Source of the DNA: Lineus longissimus | Lineage: Eukaryota > Nemertea > Pilidiophora > Heteronemertea > Lineidae | DNA: 64,000 nucleotides | Direction of reading: 5' to 3' | Assembly: GCF_910592395.1 (NCBI RefSeq) | Contig: NC_088308.1 | Span: 15,205,501-15,269,500 of the forward strand | Part shown: positions 1 through 11,330 of the stretch, one piece after another | Position numbering within the stretch: position 1 is the first letter of the stretch | Layout of the letters: every line of letters starts with the position of its first letter | Made by a program: the position numbers and the translations under genes | The notes under the pieces: model-generated | What the model saw: the letters and a program-made list of their open reading frames with translations, nothing else | What the model was told of the DNA's origin: nothing | The model's database searches: none

Positions 1-223
1 ATAACCAATTCTGCATTCATTATTTCTGCTACATCAACTGGCTTGTACTGCTTTAGATTTTCCTCCAAGTTTCCAGCAATACGAGGTTTCTCGATCTTAC
101 CATCTCTGAATCCCTTTACCATTCTGAGACAACAATCACCGCTCGCTTCATCAGATGCCAACTGGAAAAACGCTCAAGTCGGGACAAGAAATCTGTTGCT
201 TCCTCTGGCCTAGCTTGTGTGGC
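1..223 (-). pseudogene. Old BEL/Pao retrotransposon, RNase H-integrase linker fragment
   Basis: Reverse-strand remnant of the pol gene of an old BEL/Pao LTR retrotransposon; it runs off the left edge. Read leftwards from 212 it gives SRLERFSSWHLMKRAV, a hallmark of the linker between RNase H and integrase in this superfamily. A frame change near 115 then leads into GKIEKPRIAGNLEENLK. It is the continuation of the segments at 1165-1319, 7720-8350 and 9363-10575, from which it is separated by later insertions. It is dead: frameshifted and interrupted. The family call rests on motif recognition only. Confidence 0.7.
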
Positions 224-1164
224 AAGGAGGATACCGCGGTGACGTCACGGCTTTTCCAAGATGGCGCTGCATATTGTAAACAAACTCGATCCACGGCCAA
301 GGGAAAATCAAGTCATCAAAAAAGTTAGATTTTTCGCATCAAATCAGAGTTATTAGTACTTTTCTGCTATGAAAGAAGTCTTCAGACAATAAGCTATCAT
401 TTGAATAATGAAAAGTGCTGTTTTGATGGGGAAAAATAGGGTTTTTTAAACCAAATAGCCGGGCACCGATCTTCCAAAATTAGCGATGGTTTAAAACAGT
501 CTCCCAGATATGGGGCAATCTCTTCATTATCATATTGGGATTTGGAGGCATGTTTACAGATTTTACAAGTTCGAGACCTGTAGGACCTAAAACTCGCATA
601 GATCCCCATAGTTCCCCTCTATTTGTCGAGTTAGCGCCCCTGTAAGATCATGCATTTTCGGACACTAGAACGAAATCTTCCTGCGGATATCGCGATTTCG
701 GTGATGATTTAAGGAGAAATTGACTGTTCTTAGAGTTGTATGGGACAGAAATGAGTTCATACTTCATGAATACATGAATATATTATGATATGGGCGGGCT
801 TCTAAGTCAAAACAATAACAAACTCAAGTGCATCTCTACTGTATATTGCGTAGTGCATTGCCTAGTGTATTTCGTAGTGTATTTTAGCGGAGACATTATT
901 TCCGCACTTTGGCCACGCCAAACGTCTTTTTTATTCGTGGAAGTTAATCTGCTCTGTAAATTTTATTTTACACAGGAAGAATCCATACTCGGTATTGCAA
1001 TATTTCATGTCTATTGGTGTTTTTGTGTACAGGAGCGCACTAGACAGTGAGACGTGCAGATGTGTTCAGTGCTGCTGCTGTCAGTAGACTGAATCTGATT
1101 GGCCATAGCGATCAGTAATATGGGTCGGGATCACGTGATGTGACGTCACCGCGGTATCCTCCTT
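224..1164. mobile_element. Non-autonomous inverted-repeat DNA transposon, 941 bp (MULE-like?)
   Basis: The ends are perfect 25-bp inverted repeats (224-248 and 1140-1164) starting AAGGAGGATACCGCGGTGAC. They are flanked by an 11-bp direct repeat, GCTTGTGTGGC, at 213-223 and 1165-1175, which is a target-site duplication (possibly 9-11 bp, because the border bases are ambiguous). No transposase is encoded; short open frames inside show no family signature. A 9-11 bp duplication suggests the Mutator/MULE group, but the superfamily is an inference. The element interrupts the old reverse-strand BEL/Pao pol gene, whose reading frame continues on the other side. Confidence 0.85.
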
Positions 1165-1319
1165 GCTTGTGTGGCTAAAACCTTGACCTTTTTCATCTCA
1201 GGATTATCCAGAAATGATTGAAAGATGTCTCTGCTTGGCTGTATGCCTGGTGATGACAAGAAGGCTGGGCCCTTCCACCATAAGTCGTTGTCTTGTAGAT
1301 TCTTTGCTGCCACACCTCG
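1165..1319 (-). pseudogene. Old BEL/Pao pol fragment after the NPAD motif
   Basis: Reverse-strand piece of the same old BEL/Pao element. From about 1313 down to 1176 it reads GVAAKNLQDNDLWWKGPAFL, the typical sequence following the NPAD-x-x-SRG motif at the end of the RNase H domain. The motif itself lies at 7725-7760 because the younger BEL/Pao element (1320-7719) landed in the middle of it. The CCTCG at 1315-1319 is the left copy of the 5-bp target duplication of that insertion. Confidence 0.75.
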
Positions 1320-1802
1320 TGTTGCTGACTCAAAATTCATATTTCCCTCCTCAAAATTCTCCACAAGTTTGGTCCTGCCATCTAGTGCTTTGGCCACAAC
1401 ACCTCCAGGAAGTTGCTTCTGCACATGTCACTGGGCATGAGCAGATGCAATCAGGGCACCATCTTTCCAAGTCATAATTTTCTATTTCACCAAATTCTAC
1501 AATAATAATCTAAATTATAAGTGAAACCATTTTGTGTACAGAATAACAAATAGCTACATTTAAACCCTAAATCCCCTGCTCCATTTTCATTGTAATATAA
1601 AAGGTTTCACTTTCCAAAAAGGTATATTTATAGCAACATTGCCAACCCCTTCCCAAATACATACATGTGCATAGTGCATTCAATCTCTCTGTGCACACCC
1701 AGTGCATTTTGCACTGTCATCCATATGTGGATTTAATATATATTTTGTAAGACACCTGTCTTTCCTTCACCTATTTCAAATTCTATTGTGCTGTCACGCA
1801 CA
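1320..1802 (+). repeat. 5' LTR of the BEL/Pao element
   Basis: A 483-bp direct repeat of 7237-7719, with TG...CA ends. It contains long C/T-rich and A/T-rich runs. The sequence after its end at 1803 (ATTAAGTACAC) shows no obvious tRNA-complementary primer-binding site, so priming may use an unusual tRNA, or the site has mutated. Confidence 0.88.
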
Positions 1803-1915
1803 ATTAAGTACACAAAATGTCACGTGTTTATCCTAGTATTTCCAATTGCTAAATTATTTACAAAACCCCGGTCCCAGATTGCATTCTCATTCTCGGCGCC
1901 GCTCCGCCATCCGTC

Positions 1916-3416
1916 ATGCCTGAGCATGCTGCGGTGCTGGGAATTAAAAAGGTCAGGACGTCCAATGCGAGTCTGCTAACCAAGGCGTGCAACAAGGCGC
2001 AGAAGGCAATCGTTGACAACAGATCCCGAGCCACTCTCAGAGATTGTCACGAATCCGTCTCAGCCTTGTTACTGAACCTGATAGAAACAAATGACTATTT
2101 TAAGTCGGCGTTGACCGAACCAGACGACATTGACCTAGCTGATTCATGGATGCGCGGCAGGTCGGAGCAGGCTGATCAAATATTGCAGAAATTAGTAGCC
2201 CAGATCGCGTTGCCGCAATCAAAGACAATCACCGAGACCTCGTTTTCAGAGGAGCAAGCTGATGGGGATGTTGACGATATACAGGATGATTGCAAGAAGA
2301 AACTCCATTTTGGTAATGATGGCCTGTCGAAGCTCCGTGCGGAGGTCCACCAGTCGAAATCCAAGCATGAGCATGTCCAAGCCTGGTTGTCGTCTCACTC
2401 CAAGGGTCCCCATACTCGTGTGAAAAAGCCAGACGCCCAACAACTCCAACCAAAGATCGAGGTCCTGACAACAGATGATGACAGGAAGGTTGCCAAGACG
2501 TCAGTTGCTGCAGCGCCAGCCTTACAACATCAAGCCGCTGCTATTCCAGTAGTCACAACTCGTAGCCCGTTCCGTTTGAATCCAGACGCTCTGCCAGTGG
2601 ATTTTAGGCCCAAGCTATGGAAACCGCCAGCCACTATCGACGCCTGGATAGATGAGTTGATTCCGGGGCAGGAAACGATGTTGCACCAGGGCACTTCCTC
2701 CAAATTGAGACCCGAGGAGCAGATGTTGGAGACGCTGGTCAAGCTCGAGAGCGATAGGGGTTTACCATCAACACAAATCCCAGTCTTTGATGGATCCCCA
2801 CTCATATGGCCTGCAATCACACGTAGCTGGAGATGCAAAAGCGATGATAAAGGGAATCGGCTATAGTGGGCACTGTTATACCGATGCGCTGAAGGAATTG
2901 AAGAGAACATTTGGTCATCGAAATTATGTTGCGCGCGCCTACTTGAACCAGATCACAAAGGGTCCAACTTTACAGTCGTACAACTCTACAGCTTTGCGAA
3001 GTTTCTACGTAAATATACGTGATTGCGTCATCATACTAACACAACTTGGCTACGTGACCGACATGCAGGGAACAGATCTGCTGATGCGCGTTGCTGGGCG
3101 GCTTCCTGTTGATCGTACCCGAGGCTGGGACAAGCATGTCTCACGTATATCGCAGTCTAGAGAACCATCACTACGGGACTTGAGGGATTGGTTAGCCGAA
3201 TGCGTGGAGGCTGAGTATAACCCGTATGCTGTGAAGAGCGCACTGAAGGGAAAGTCAACCAAGGATGTGGACGCAGTCTCTTTCAACACTAAGATCACAT
3301 CGACTGGGACCAAAGCTAAGCCGAAGAAGGAAACGCCATTTTTCAAGAAAGAAGCGCCGTCCTTTAAGAAAGACCAGAAAGAAACTACGTCGAAGCAGTT
3401 ACCAGCATGTTCGCTT
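1916..3416 (+). pseudogene. BEL/Pao gag-like region (DUF1759 type), frameshifted
   Basis: It starts at ATG 1916. The first open frame runs to 2866 and includes the lysine-rich N-terminal part and VFDGSPLIWPAI (about 2780-2815), a classic BEL/Pao gag motif. Homology then jumps to another frame at HVAGDAKAMIKG (about 2822), continuing through LRDLRDWLAECVEAEYNPYA to a TGA at 3417-3419. The family normally has some 40-60 residues between these two motifs, so a small deletion that also shifts the frame appears to sit near 2815-2822. The TGA falls where the family has a cysteine of a zinc knuckle. The product would be the particle-forming structural protein; it is not intact here. Confidence 0.75.
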
Positions 3417-3419
3417 TGA

Positions 3420-5693
3420 AAAGAGTTTCATGCGTTATATCTATGCTTTCGTTTCCTCAACAAGAATTCAGAAGAGAGAAACAAATTCACCGCAGAAGCC
3501 AAGCTGTGTCAGAACTGTTTGCGACCGAACCATGGAGCCGAAAAATGTCCGTCAAACTTCACTTGCCGGGAGCCGGGATGTGGTCAGGCCCACCATACTC
3601 TACTTCATGAAAAGGTTACAGCACGGAATAGATCAATGAATGCTGGATGCGGGAGTAGACCTTGTACATTCTTCCAGCTGGCGAGGGTCTATGCCTTGGG
3701 AAACAACGGTCGATGGATACCAACCGTAGCGTTCTTGGATTCAGCCAGTGAGATCACCATCATCGACAAGTCATTGGCCAAGGACCTTGGTTTGAAGGGG
3801 AAGTCCAAGCAGCTTACTGTAAAGACACTCAATGCGGAAACGACAGAGATGAGTCAAACCGTCACGATGCAGCTGAAACCAGTCAACGATCCTGATGGGA
3901 ATAGCATCCGAGTAGAAGAAGCATGGGTTGTTGGAGACAGTCACTTCCAGTGTCCATCACAACGAGTATCTGCAGATTGGGAACACCTCAACGGTCTTGG
4001 TTTGTCAGACATCGACTCAAGCGAAGTAAAGCTACTCATCGGTATCAACGTTGCTAGAGCACATCTTCAGTTTGACACTCGGATAGGAGAGGATACACAG
4101 CCTAGCGCGGTCAAGACCCCACTTGGTTGGACTCTGCTTGGAACCTCCGATCAAGCCACGTCATTATCTGCCAATGTCAATATCATCAACGCCAAGGACG
4201 CTAAACTAAAGGAAGAGATTGAACGGTTCTGGCGGTCAGAATCATTTGGAGTCCGACATGCTGAGGAGTCTTCACTCTCAATTGAAGACAGAAAGGCGAT
4301 ACAGATACTGGAGGAAACAACTCGATTGGTAAATGGTCACTACGAGATTGGCATGCTCTGGCGCGACTCGGAATCTCCGCTGCCTGACAATAAGTCTATC
4401 GCGAGTAAAAGACACTATCTTTTGGAGAAAAAACTGAATCGAGATGAAGATGTCAAGCGTCTCTACACAGAAACACTCGAGGGCTATGTCAGTAAAGGTT
4501 TTGCGAGGAAGCTGTCAGAGGAGGAGGCCGTACATCGCTCACCAAAGACATGGTACATCCCCCACCACGGGATGACAAACGTCAATAAGCCTGGGAAAAT
4601 CCGTGTGGTTTTCGACGCTGCTGCCACCTGCCAGGGAATATCGCTCAATGACACTCTGATGACTGGTCCAGACCTACTTAATAGTTTATTTGGCGTATTG
4701 CAACGATTCAGAGTCTACAAAATAGCCATATCAGCAGATATAGAGGCAATGTTCCACCAAGTACGAGTACCGAGTCATGATGCAGACGCTCTTCGATTTC
4801 TATGGAAAGGAGACACATTTTCCATGGGAGTTCACATTTTTGGGGCGAAGGACAGTCCGACATGCGCCAATTATGCACTGAAGCGATGTGCCATGGACAA
4901 TATCCACAAATATAGTCAAGAAGCTGCAGAAACCGTTCTCAAATCCTTCTATGTTGATGACCTGGCAAAACCGATACATGGAGTCCAAGCTGCGATTGGT
5001 CTAGCACAGGAGGTCACCAACATATGTGCTGAGGGAGGCTTCAGAATCTGCAAATGGTTGTCCAATAGCCTAGAGTTTCTCGAAAGCATTGAGGAATCTG
5101 AACATACCATCAATCCACCAGCCAGCCCGCACATGGGTGGAGCATGGGAAAGCTTGGTCAAGTCCGTGAAGAGAGCCATGAACTCCGTCCTTCCGAAGCA
5201 GAACGCCACAGACTCCGTCCTACGTACAGTACTCGTGGAGGTTGAGTCGGTCATCAATAGCCGACCGCTTACACATAATAGCGATGATCAAGCAGACTAT
5301 ACGGCGTTGACACCCAACCATTTCCTGATCGGCCGGGCCGTTGTCGTTTCACCTCCAGATGTCGTCTCACCATCAGAAATCAACAGTTGGAGATGGTGGC
5401 GTCGTGTGCAGGTCATTGCTGATCACGTTTGCAAGAGATGGCTTCGCGAGTATCTACCAATGCTGACAGTACGAAGGAAATGGTTAAAGGAGGAACGAAA
5501 CCTGGCTGAAGGCGACTTGGTGATTGTCCGTGAGAACAACCTACTCCGAGGATCATGGGAGATGGCGAGAGTCGTCGAGACCTACCCTGGCAACGATGGA
5601 AGAGTCCGTTCGGTGATGGTCAAGACACCAAAAGCAACCTACGTGCGCCCAGTTGCGAGGATTGCGCTACTTGAGGAAAACATTTCAGGCTGA
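3420..5693 (+). pseudogene. BEL/Pao protease-RT fused to integrase C-terminus (internal deletion)
   Basis: Open from the TGA at 3417-3419 to 5693; the first Met is at 3519 but the frame is the same as that of the downstream gag part. In order: zinc-knuckle cysteines (LCQNCLRPNHGAEKC, about 3510-3550), an aspartic protease with FLDSASEITIID (about 3733), a reverse transcriptase with IAISADIEAMFHQV (about 4720) and the catalytic SFYVDDLAKP (about 4945), then GGFRICKWLSNS. At about 5090-5110 the frame passes directly into NPPASPHMGGAWESLVKSVK, the integrase C-terminal part. RNase H and the first two integrase catalytic residues are therefore missing, through an in-frame deletion. The result is one continuous 724-residue frame. 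Confidence 0.85.
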
Positions 5694-7236
5694 GTACTTT
5701 GTCAGGATCTGTGGGATAAAATTAGTTGTCTAGAGTTGGATGTCACTGAGAAATCTGTTTAATTCAAAATATATAATTTGGGTATTACTTAAATTTCTGT
5801 ATCCATTTGTTAATGGATATATATATATTATTTACTTGGATATCCCAAGTAAAATTCCTCTTTCTCAGTGACACACTGCTCTAGATGGCTGATTCTGTGA
5901 ACGAATGGAAACAGTTGTGTATGAAGTGCTAGTAACCTCTACACAACAGTTTCAATTCTTATTCTGGACCATATTCTAATCTTTGGATTCGAGACGTTTC
6001 GAGGATGTGTTGCGCCGAGATCTGTGGTTTGTCTTGCAGTTTGCAGTTATGGTACTGAGACACACAGGGTTAATCTCTACTTGCTAAATTCAATGGCTTT
6101 GGCATTCATGTGTTAGATTTGACAATTGTTGGCCTGTTCTGTGGGGTATGCTATAGCGCTGCCACCAAAAATCAACTCAAGGGACAGTGTGTTCCTTACT
6201 CATTCGTATTCAGGTGCCGATTGTCAAACCTCATAGGCTTGCTCATTCCGCCATTCTTTTTTTTTCAAGTTGTGCCTGTTAATGGGTACAAAATGTGTCT
6301 ACCTATACTAATATTGCACTGTTTGTCTCAGCTGTTGCCATTTCTGTTTTTCTGCCTGTGTTTATGATTCGCTGGTGTCGATTCCGGACCAGAAATTTGT
6401 GTGAAAGACAATGCACTGCAAAGACAATGCACTGCAAAGTACTGACTGAACAATGCCAAGTTTGAAGCCTTTTCATGGTCTGAAATTACTATGCACTGAT
6501 TTCTGATGTCTGAACTAACAATCTTTCCTAAGATGGACACTTTTCGTTTAATTTACCGGTAAAAAAGTAATTATTACTACTTGTTGCTAGCAACTTATTC
6601 CACCTAAAATTAGTTTAAAATACATCTATTGTCCTCTTTGGATTCTGTGATGTTCAGACTTCGGATTGTCAGTGCTGGTCAGTTTCAAGTGATCGGTTTG
6701 GACTCTATCGCTCCTTCTTACGTCATTGGCTGATAATGTCGGAGGTCTGAAATTTGAATTGTCTAAATTCGCCTTTTCAAGGATGGACATTCTATTATCT
6801 TGGCATTGGAATATTCCTTATCACTTATTCAAGTTGGGATATTCATCATGTGTCTATCGCCTTTTCCAAGGACAGACATTCTAAATGTCTTTGGTTGATT
6901 CCGTCTTCTCTACATCAGCATTGTATGACTCCAAAATTGCTCTAGCTACACATATTGTGTACAATATTTGCTTTCGGTATCACATACCAATCTTGTCATC
7001 CACTGCTGATTTGAGGAGGATTTGGAAGTCAGTCTTAGATATAGTCAGTGCTAGTTCAGTTCAAGCTAAACTGCCAAGCTGCAAATGCTTGATTTGCTTT
7101 GGTGCGCATATTGATTCGCTGCGTGGCACCCGCCAAGACGTCACGTTTGAATTTCGTCACACGTCCGTTTCGAAACGTTCCACTAGTTATGGAATGTTGT
7201 TGTACATATGTTTTGACTCTGTCAGGGGGGTGGCGA
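5694..7236 (+). other. Non-coding 3' region of the BEL/Pao element
   Basis: About 1.5 kb between the end of pol and the right LTR. I recognise no coding sequence. It holds a short tandem duplication (AAGACAATGCACTGC, about 6409-6440) and ends in the polypurine-like tract at 7224-7236 that would prime plus-strand synthesis. The region is long for a BEL/Pao 3' leader and may contain acquired sequence. Confidence 0.6.
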
Positions 7237-7719
7237 TGTTGCTGACTCAAAATTCATATTTCCCTCCTCAAAATTCTCCACAAGTTTGGTCCTGCCATCT
7301 AGTGCTTTGGCCACAACACCTCCATGAAGTTGCTTCTGCACATGTCACTGGGCATGAGCAGATGCAATCTGGGCACCATCTTTCCAAGACATAATTTTCT
7401 ATTTCACCAAATTCTACAATAATAATCTAAATTATAAGTGAAACCATTTTGTGTACAGAATAACAAATAGCTACATTTAAACCCTAAACCCCCTGCTCCA
7501 TTTTCATTGTAATATAAAAGGTTTCACTTTCCAAAAAGGTATATTTATAGCAACATTGCCAACCCCTTCCCAAATACATACATGTGCATAGTGCATTCAA
7601 TCTCTCTGTGCACACCCAGTGCATTTTGCACTGTCATCCATATGTAGATTTAATATATGTTTTGTAAGACACCTGTCTTTCCTTCACTTATTTCAAATTC
7701 TATTGTGCTGTCACGCACA
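7237..7719 (+). repeat. 3' LTR of the BEL/Pao element
   Basis: A 483-bp direct repeat of 1320-1802, differing by about seven substitutions and no visible indel. It is followed directly by CCTCG (7720-7724), the right copy of the target duplication, and then by the interrupted pol gene of the older element. Confidence 0.88.
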
Positions 7720-8350
7720 CCTCGTGATGCCAGATCTGCTGGATTTTCTCCAGTTACAATATGTCGCCACTGGTCTGGTGACGTACTCTCTCTGATCTTC
7801 TGCACCCAGTTGGTGACAAACTCATGGAACCTTCTGGCCTCGTTGTTGATATACCCCAGTACCACTTTACTGTTTGACCAAAATGTCTCTTGGATGTCTT
7901 TGTAGGCAAGCTCTCTGTGCAGTTATACATCTTCACAGACATGACGGCAACAGTGAGCTCCAAGTGTGGCACTGTGACAGGTTTGCTGGGTCCTACTTTG
8001 GCCTTCGCTGCAACCAGAGCTGTGTCGATCTTGCCGTCTCCTCTAAATAGTCTTATGTAACTACATTGACCATATCCTCCAAGCAGGCTAGCGTCGGCGA
8101 AGTGATGTAATTCGACCCTCTTCAGCTCCTGATCCATGCGATCAAGCGACTTGTAACAACGTGGGATTCTAAGCTTACTGATGTCATTCAGCTGGCTCCT
8201 CCCGGTTTCCCATCTTTTGGCGACGTCATCAGGAATTGGGTCGTCCCACCCCTTTCCGTCCCTGCAGAGCTCTTTTATGATACGCTTTCCTTGTAATATA
8301 ACTGGCGCGGCCAGACCAAGTGGGTCGAATAGCGAACTGACTGTTAAGAG
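7720..8350 (-). pseudogene. Old BEL/Pao pol: RT connection and RNase H
   Basis: Reverse-strand continuation of the old element. From 8350 leftwards: LFDPLGLAAPV (connection domain), then HHFADASLLGGYGQCSYIR (RNase H N-terminus, near 8100), TVPHLELTVAV (near 7970) and ENPADLASRG (near 7740). Each is a textbook BEL/Pao motif. Frameshifts exist between the open pieces. The left end is the younger BEL/Pao insertion; the right end meets a LINE fragment. The RT catalytic YVDD block expected just to the right of 8350 is absent, so sequence was lost there. Confidence 0.8.
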
Positions 8351-9362
8351 ACCAAGGCAATGCCAGTCTCTAACTTATCTTTCGTGTCGAAGGTAGTCGA
8401 GAAGGTCGTGGCGGAGCAGCTTATCGCACATGTCAACTCAAGCAGCCTTTACCCACACATGCAATCTGCCTACGGGAAGGGGCACAGCACTGAAACTGCT
8501 TTGTTGCACGTGGTTAAGGACCTACTTTTGGCACTCTACTAATGCAAGGAGGCTGTGCTGTTTCTCTCAACCTTTGGGCCGCCTTCGACACCATAGATCA
8601 GGACATACTGCTGTCTAGGTTGCGAAATCATTTTGGGGTCAATGCGGTGTTACTCTAGTGGCTCAGGTCTGATTTAAAGGGTTGGAAACAATGCATACTC
8701 CTCGATGGTGTTTGCTCGTGATGTACCTCTCGACTGTGGTATACCACAGGGTTCGGTACTCGGGCCAATTCTTTTTTCGTTGTATATTGCTCCCCTAGAG
8801 GACATGATTGTGAAGCATGGGTTAATGTCATATGCTGACGACAATCAGGTATACGCTACACTGAAGCAAGGAGATCACCCCGATACTGTAAGATCCTTAG
8901 AAGAATGTGTAAAAGAAATTCGAGCGTGGCTCAAGGAAAATAAGCTCAAATGCAACGGTCCAAAGACAGATATCCTACATCTAATATCTCTTTTTCGTAG
9001 GTCAAACCAGAGCATACATCACTCATTGTCAATGTCGGGGAAACACCAGTCCAGTTAAAACCATCTGTAAAGGACCTTGGTTTTACTCTTGATAAGACCT
9101 TCTCAATGAGTTAACAATGTCTAGGCAGCTTCTTTTGCCATCTGGCGAATCGGTTGTATTCGTCACCTACTTGACCAACAGTCAGCCAAACAGCTAGTCC
9201 ATGCTAGTCCATGCTAGTCCAATGTCGCGGTTAAAACCCACCTTTTTAAATCCTTTTAAGTGTTGTTTTAAAAATGTTTTAAAATCAAAATTATTGTAAA
9301 GCGCACTGAGGTTTCACTGAAACGTAGTGCGCTATACAATGTATGAGCACTTTTTATTATTA
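8351..9362 (+). mobile_element. 5'-truncated CR1-group LINE fragment
   Basis: Forward-strand reverse transcriptase remnant with stops and frameshifts. SNLSFVSKVVEKVV and AYGKGHSTETALLHVVKDLL occur near 8365-8525, AAFDTIDQDILLSRL near 8580-8620, [16 protein letters not shown] near 8737-8790, and [11 protein letters not shown] near 8832-8865. The 3' end has the GCGCACTGAGG...GTAGTGCGCTATACAA stem and an ATTATTATT tail (9297-9362), usual for CR1/L2-type LINEs. It lies in the old reverse-strand BEL/Pao element, between RT (RQLHKDAI, about 9365) and the connection domain (8350). Roughly the RT catalytic core is missing between them, so the insertion was accompanied or followed by a deletion. Confidence 0.8.
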
Positions 9363-10575
9363 TCTATTACTCGATGGCATCTTTGTGAAGCTGTCTGTCT
9401 TCCAATCATAGGAACTTCAGGCAATCATGCTGGTTCTCCAGGAAAAAGACTTGATAGAAGCAGGCCGATATATCGTAGGTCACGGCGACTGGCTCCTTCC
9501 TAAATCTTGTCAGAATCCTGTTGAGGCTGTTCATCAGATCTGGGCTTTGCAGTAGGTGTCTGTTCAGGCTATGTCCTTCATACTCTGGGCTTGCATCTAA
9601 AACGACTCTTAGCTTGTTTTTCTTCGGATGGTATATGCCGTGATGTGGGATACCATATGAGCTTCCCGACCTGTGTGGAAGTTTCAGGTGTGTCAGGGAC
9701 CTTCTCGGCGTAACCTTTAGTTGTTACGTCATTCATAAAGTCGGTATACTCTTGTCTGTACTTGTAGTCCTTTTTCAGCTTATGATGTAGATGTCTTAGA
9801 CGTTTCTCAACCATGTGTCTATTGTTGGGAAGACTGGCATCATCCTCTTTTAAAATGGCATTGGAATCTCAAGGTGGGAATCCTCCTGTTGATGTATTCC
9901 TGTTTTCACGATAGCCAAAAGACGTTGGTCTTGAACTGACATCTCGCGTCCTGTCTTCTGCTCGGTAGACTCACCCTCAAACAGTTGGTTAACCTCAGCT
10001 GTTGTTATCTCTTTGACCTTGGTGCAGTAAGCAATGTGGACTAGCTGGTCTCTCTTGATGTTATCGGTGAAGTTTCCAATAACTCCCCATCCAAGGTCAG
10101 TTCTTATCGCGTATGGATCCTCATCTTCTCCGCGAACAACATCCCTCAGCTTCAATAGTCTTGGTCAATTTATCCCAATGATGACTCCAATCTCCCAATC
10201 TTCTCGGTAAGGGTGCAGCTTGTCAGCGACGTCTTTCAGGTGAGGTAATTTCCTTACAGTCTCTGGCCTTGGTACTTGGCTGTGACTGGTTCGGATGACA
10301 TCTCTCATACACGACTGGTATGGCGATGTCGAAGGACTTGGTCATAACCTGGATCCGCAAACCATTCACTTTCTTTGTGTTGACGACTTCTTCATCCAAC
10401 ATGGTGGTGAGCTTTAGCTGGACATCTACTCCCGTGGCGCCCATCTTGTTCATTGTGGCCCGAGACACAAAGCATGTATCGGACTGGGGGTCCTAGTTGG
10501 CATAAACCTCTGTCTTCTTTCTGGAAATTTCTCATGATACAAAGTGGTGGGTACTATAAGCGTGTGCTTCCAAGA
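9363..10575 (-). pseudogene. Old BEL/Pao pol: protease and start of RT
   Basis: Reverse strand. From right to left: DPQSDTCFVSRATMNKMGATG-type protease start near 10490-10430 (preceded by an in-frame TAG), LKDVADKLHPYREDWEIGVIIG near 10245-10180, RTDLGWGVIGNF near 10110-10075, then HHKLKKDYKYRQEYTDFMND near 9790-9735 (RT start) and VAVTYDI/EDRQLHKDAI near 9475-9365. At least one frameshift (about 10260) and two stops are present. The gag part is absent, so the copy is 5' truncated at about 10570. With the fragments at 7720-8350, 1165-1319 and 1-223 it makes one dismembered element. Confidence 0.78.
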
Positions 10576-11250
10576 TTGAGATTGAATGCTGTTACTAGTA
10601 TCATACTGTACAGTATGTACAACTGCTGCCTCTGTGACTGTGGGGAGTTGAACTTATAGGACTAGGATAGAACACCTGATCCATGGGATGTGTAACGCTT
10701 CAAAGCGTATCTTTGTTAATGTTGTGTTACTCTCTGAAGCGGTGCCAGGATATATTTCCAGATCCTCTGGATATTTGTTAAGCGATCCGATGCGATTGTC
10801 TTGTACTGTAAACTGTATACATTGTATATCCCCAGTCGCGAGGATATTTGTTAACGTTAACAACCGCATGTGCGTATCTGGACCCGTGGTTGAAGCCAGT
10901 GTAAACGGAAAGTTAGTCCTAGGAATATATTTGCCCTATACAATAGCTGTGTATTGTCAACGATAAAGGAAACGGTTCAACTAACGGTATAAAGGCGGAT
11001 CTTCTGTTACACATTACACCGAATATATTTTAACGTTAACAGACGCATGCGCCGCTGCGTCATTCCCGACCCCGGACCGTGCGGGGCGACGGGGGGCGAC
11101 CCTGAATACCCCCGTGGCCCAGGGCGAGGGAGGCCGATACCCTGTGTTAGGGGTATAAGCCTATACCTGCGCGCCCCGACCTGTTCAATTGTGCATCCAG
11201 TTTTCGTCACTGCCCGAAGATGAAATATAAAATGACCCGACAGTCGTCGG
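10576..11250. other. No recognisable gene
   Basis: No coding signature. Related short stretches recur: GATATTTGTTAA at about 10770, ATATTTGTTAACGTTAACAACCGCATG at about 10848 and ATATTTTAACGTTAACAGACGCATG at about 11024. A GC-rich block at 11050-11180 flanks the AT-rich fold-back element. Confidence 0.5.
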
Positions 11251-11330
11251 TATGGCGAGCCAAAGCGGTCATAACCTCCTATTTTTAGTTCAACTAAAAA
11301 TATTTTTAGTTGAGCTAAAATTGTTTTTAA

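Larger units (their letters stand above)
1320..7719 (+). mobile_element. BEL/Pao LTR retrotransposon, complete LTR to LTR, internally deleted
   Basis: A 6.4 kb element bounded by two 483-bp LTRs that begin TGTTGCTGAC and end GTCACGCACA. It is flanked by the 5-bp target duplication CCTCG (1315-1319 and 7720-7724), the size expected for BEL/Pao. Between the LTRs lie a gag-like region, protease, reverse transcriptase and an integrase C-terminus, all forward. A purine-rich tract (7224-7236) sits directly before the right LTR. No clear TGG primer-binding site follows the left LTR. The RNase H domain and the integrase core are missing, so it could only move with help in trans. The LTRs differ at about seven positions by eye (roughly 98.5 percent identical), so the insertion is fairly young. 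Confidence 0.9.

Noticed and set aside
1319-1802. First read as a segmental duplication shared with 7237-7719
   Set aside because: The TG...CA ends, 5-bp target duplication and the BEL/Pao coding region between them show these are LTRs.
2176-2910. Reverse-strand open frames under the BEL/Pao gag
   Set aside because: They overlap a recognised forward coding region and have no family motifs; shadow frames.
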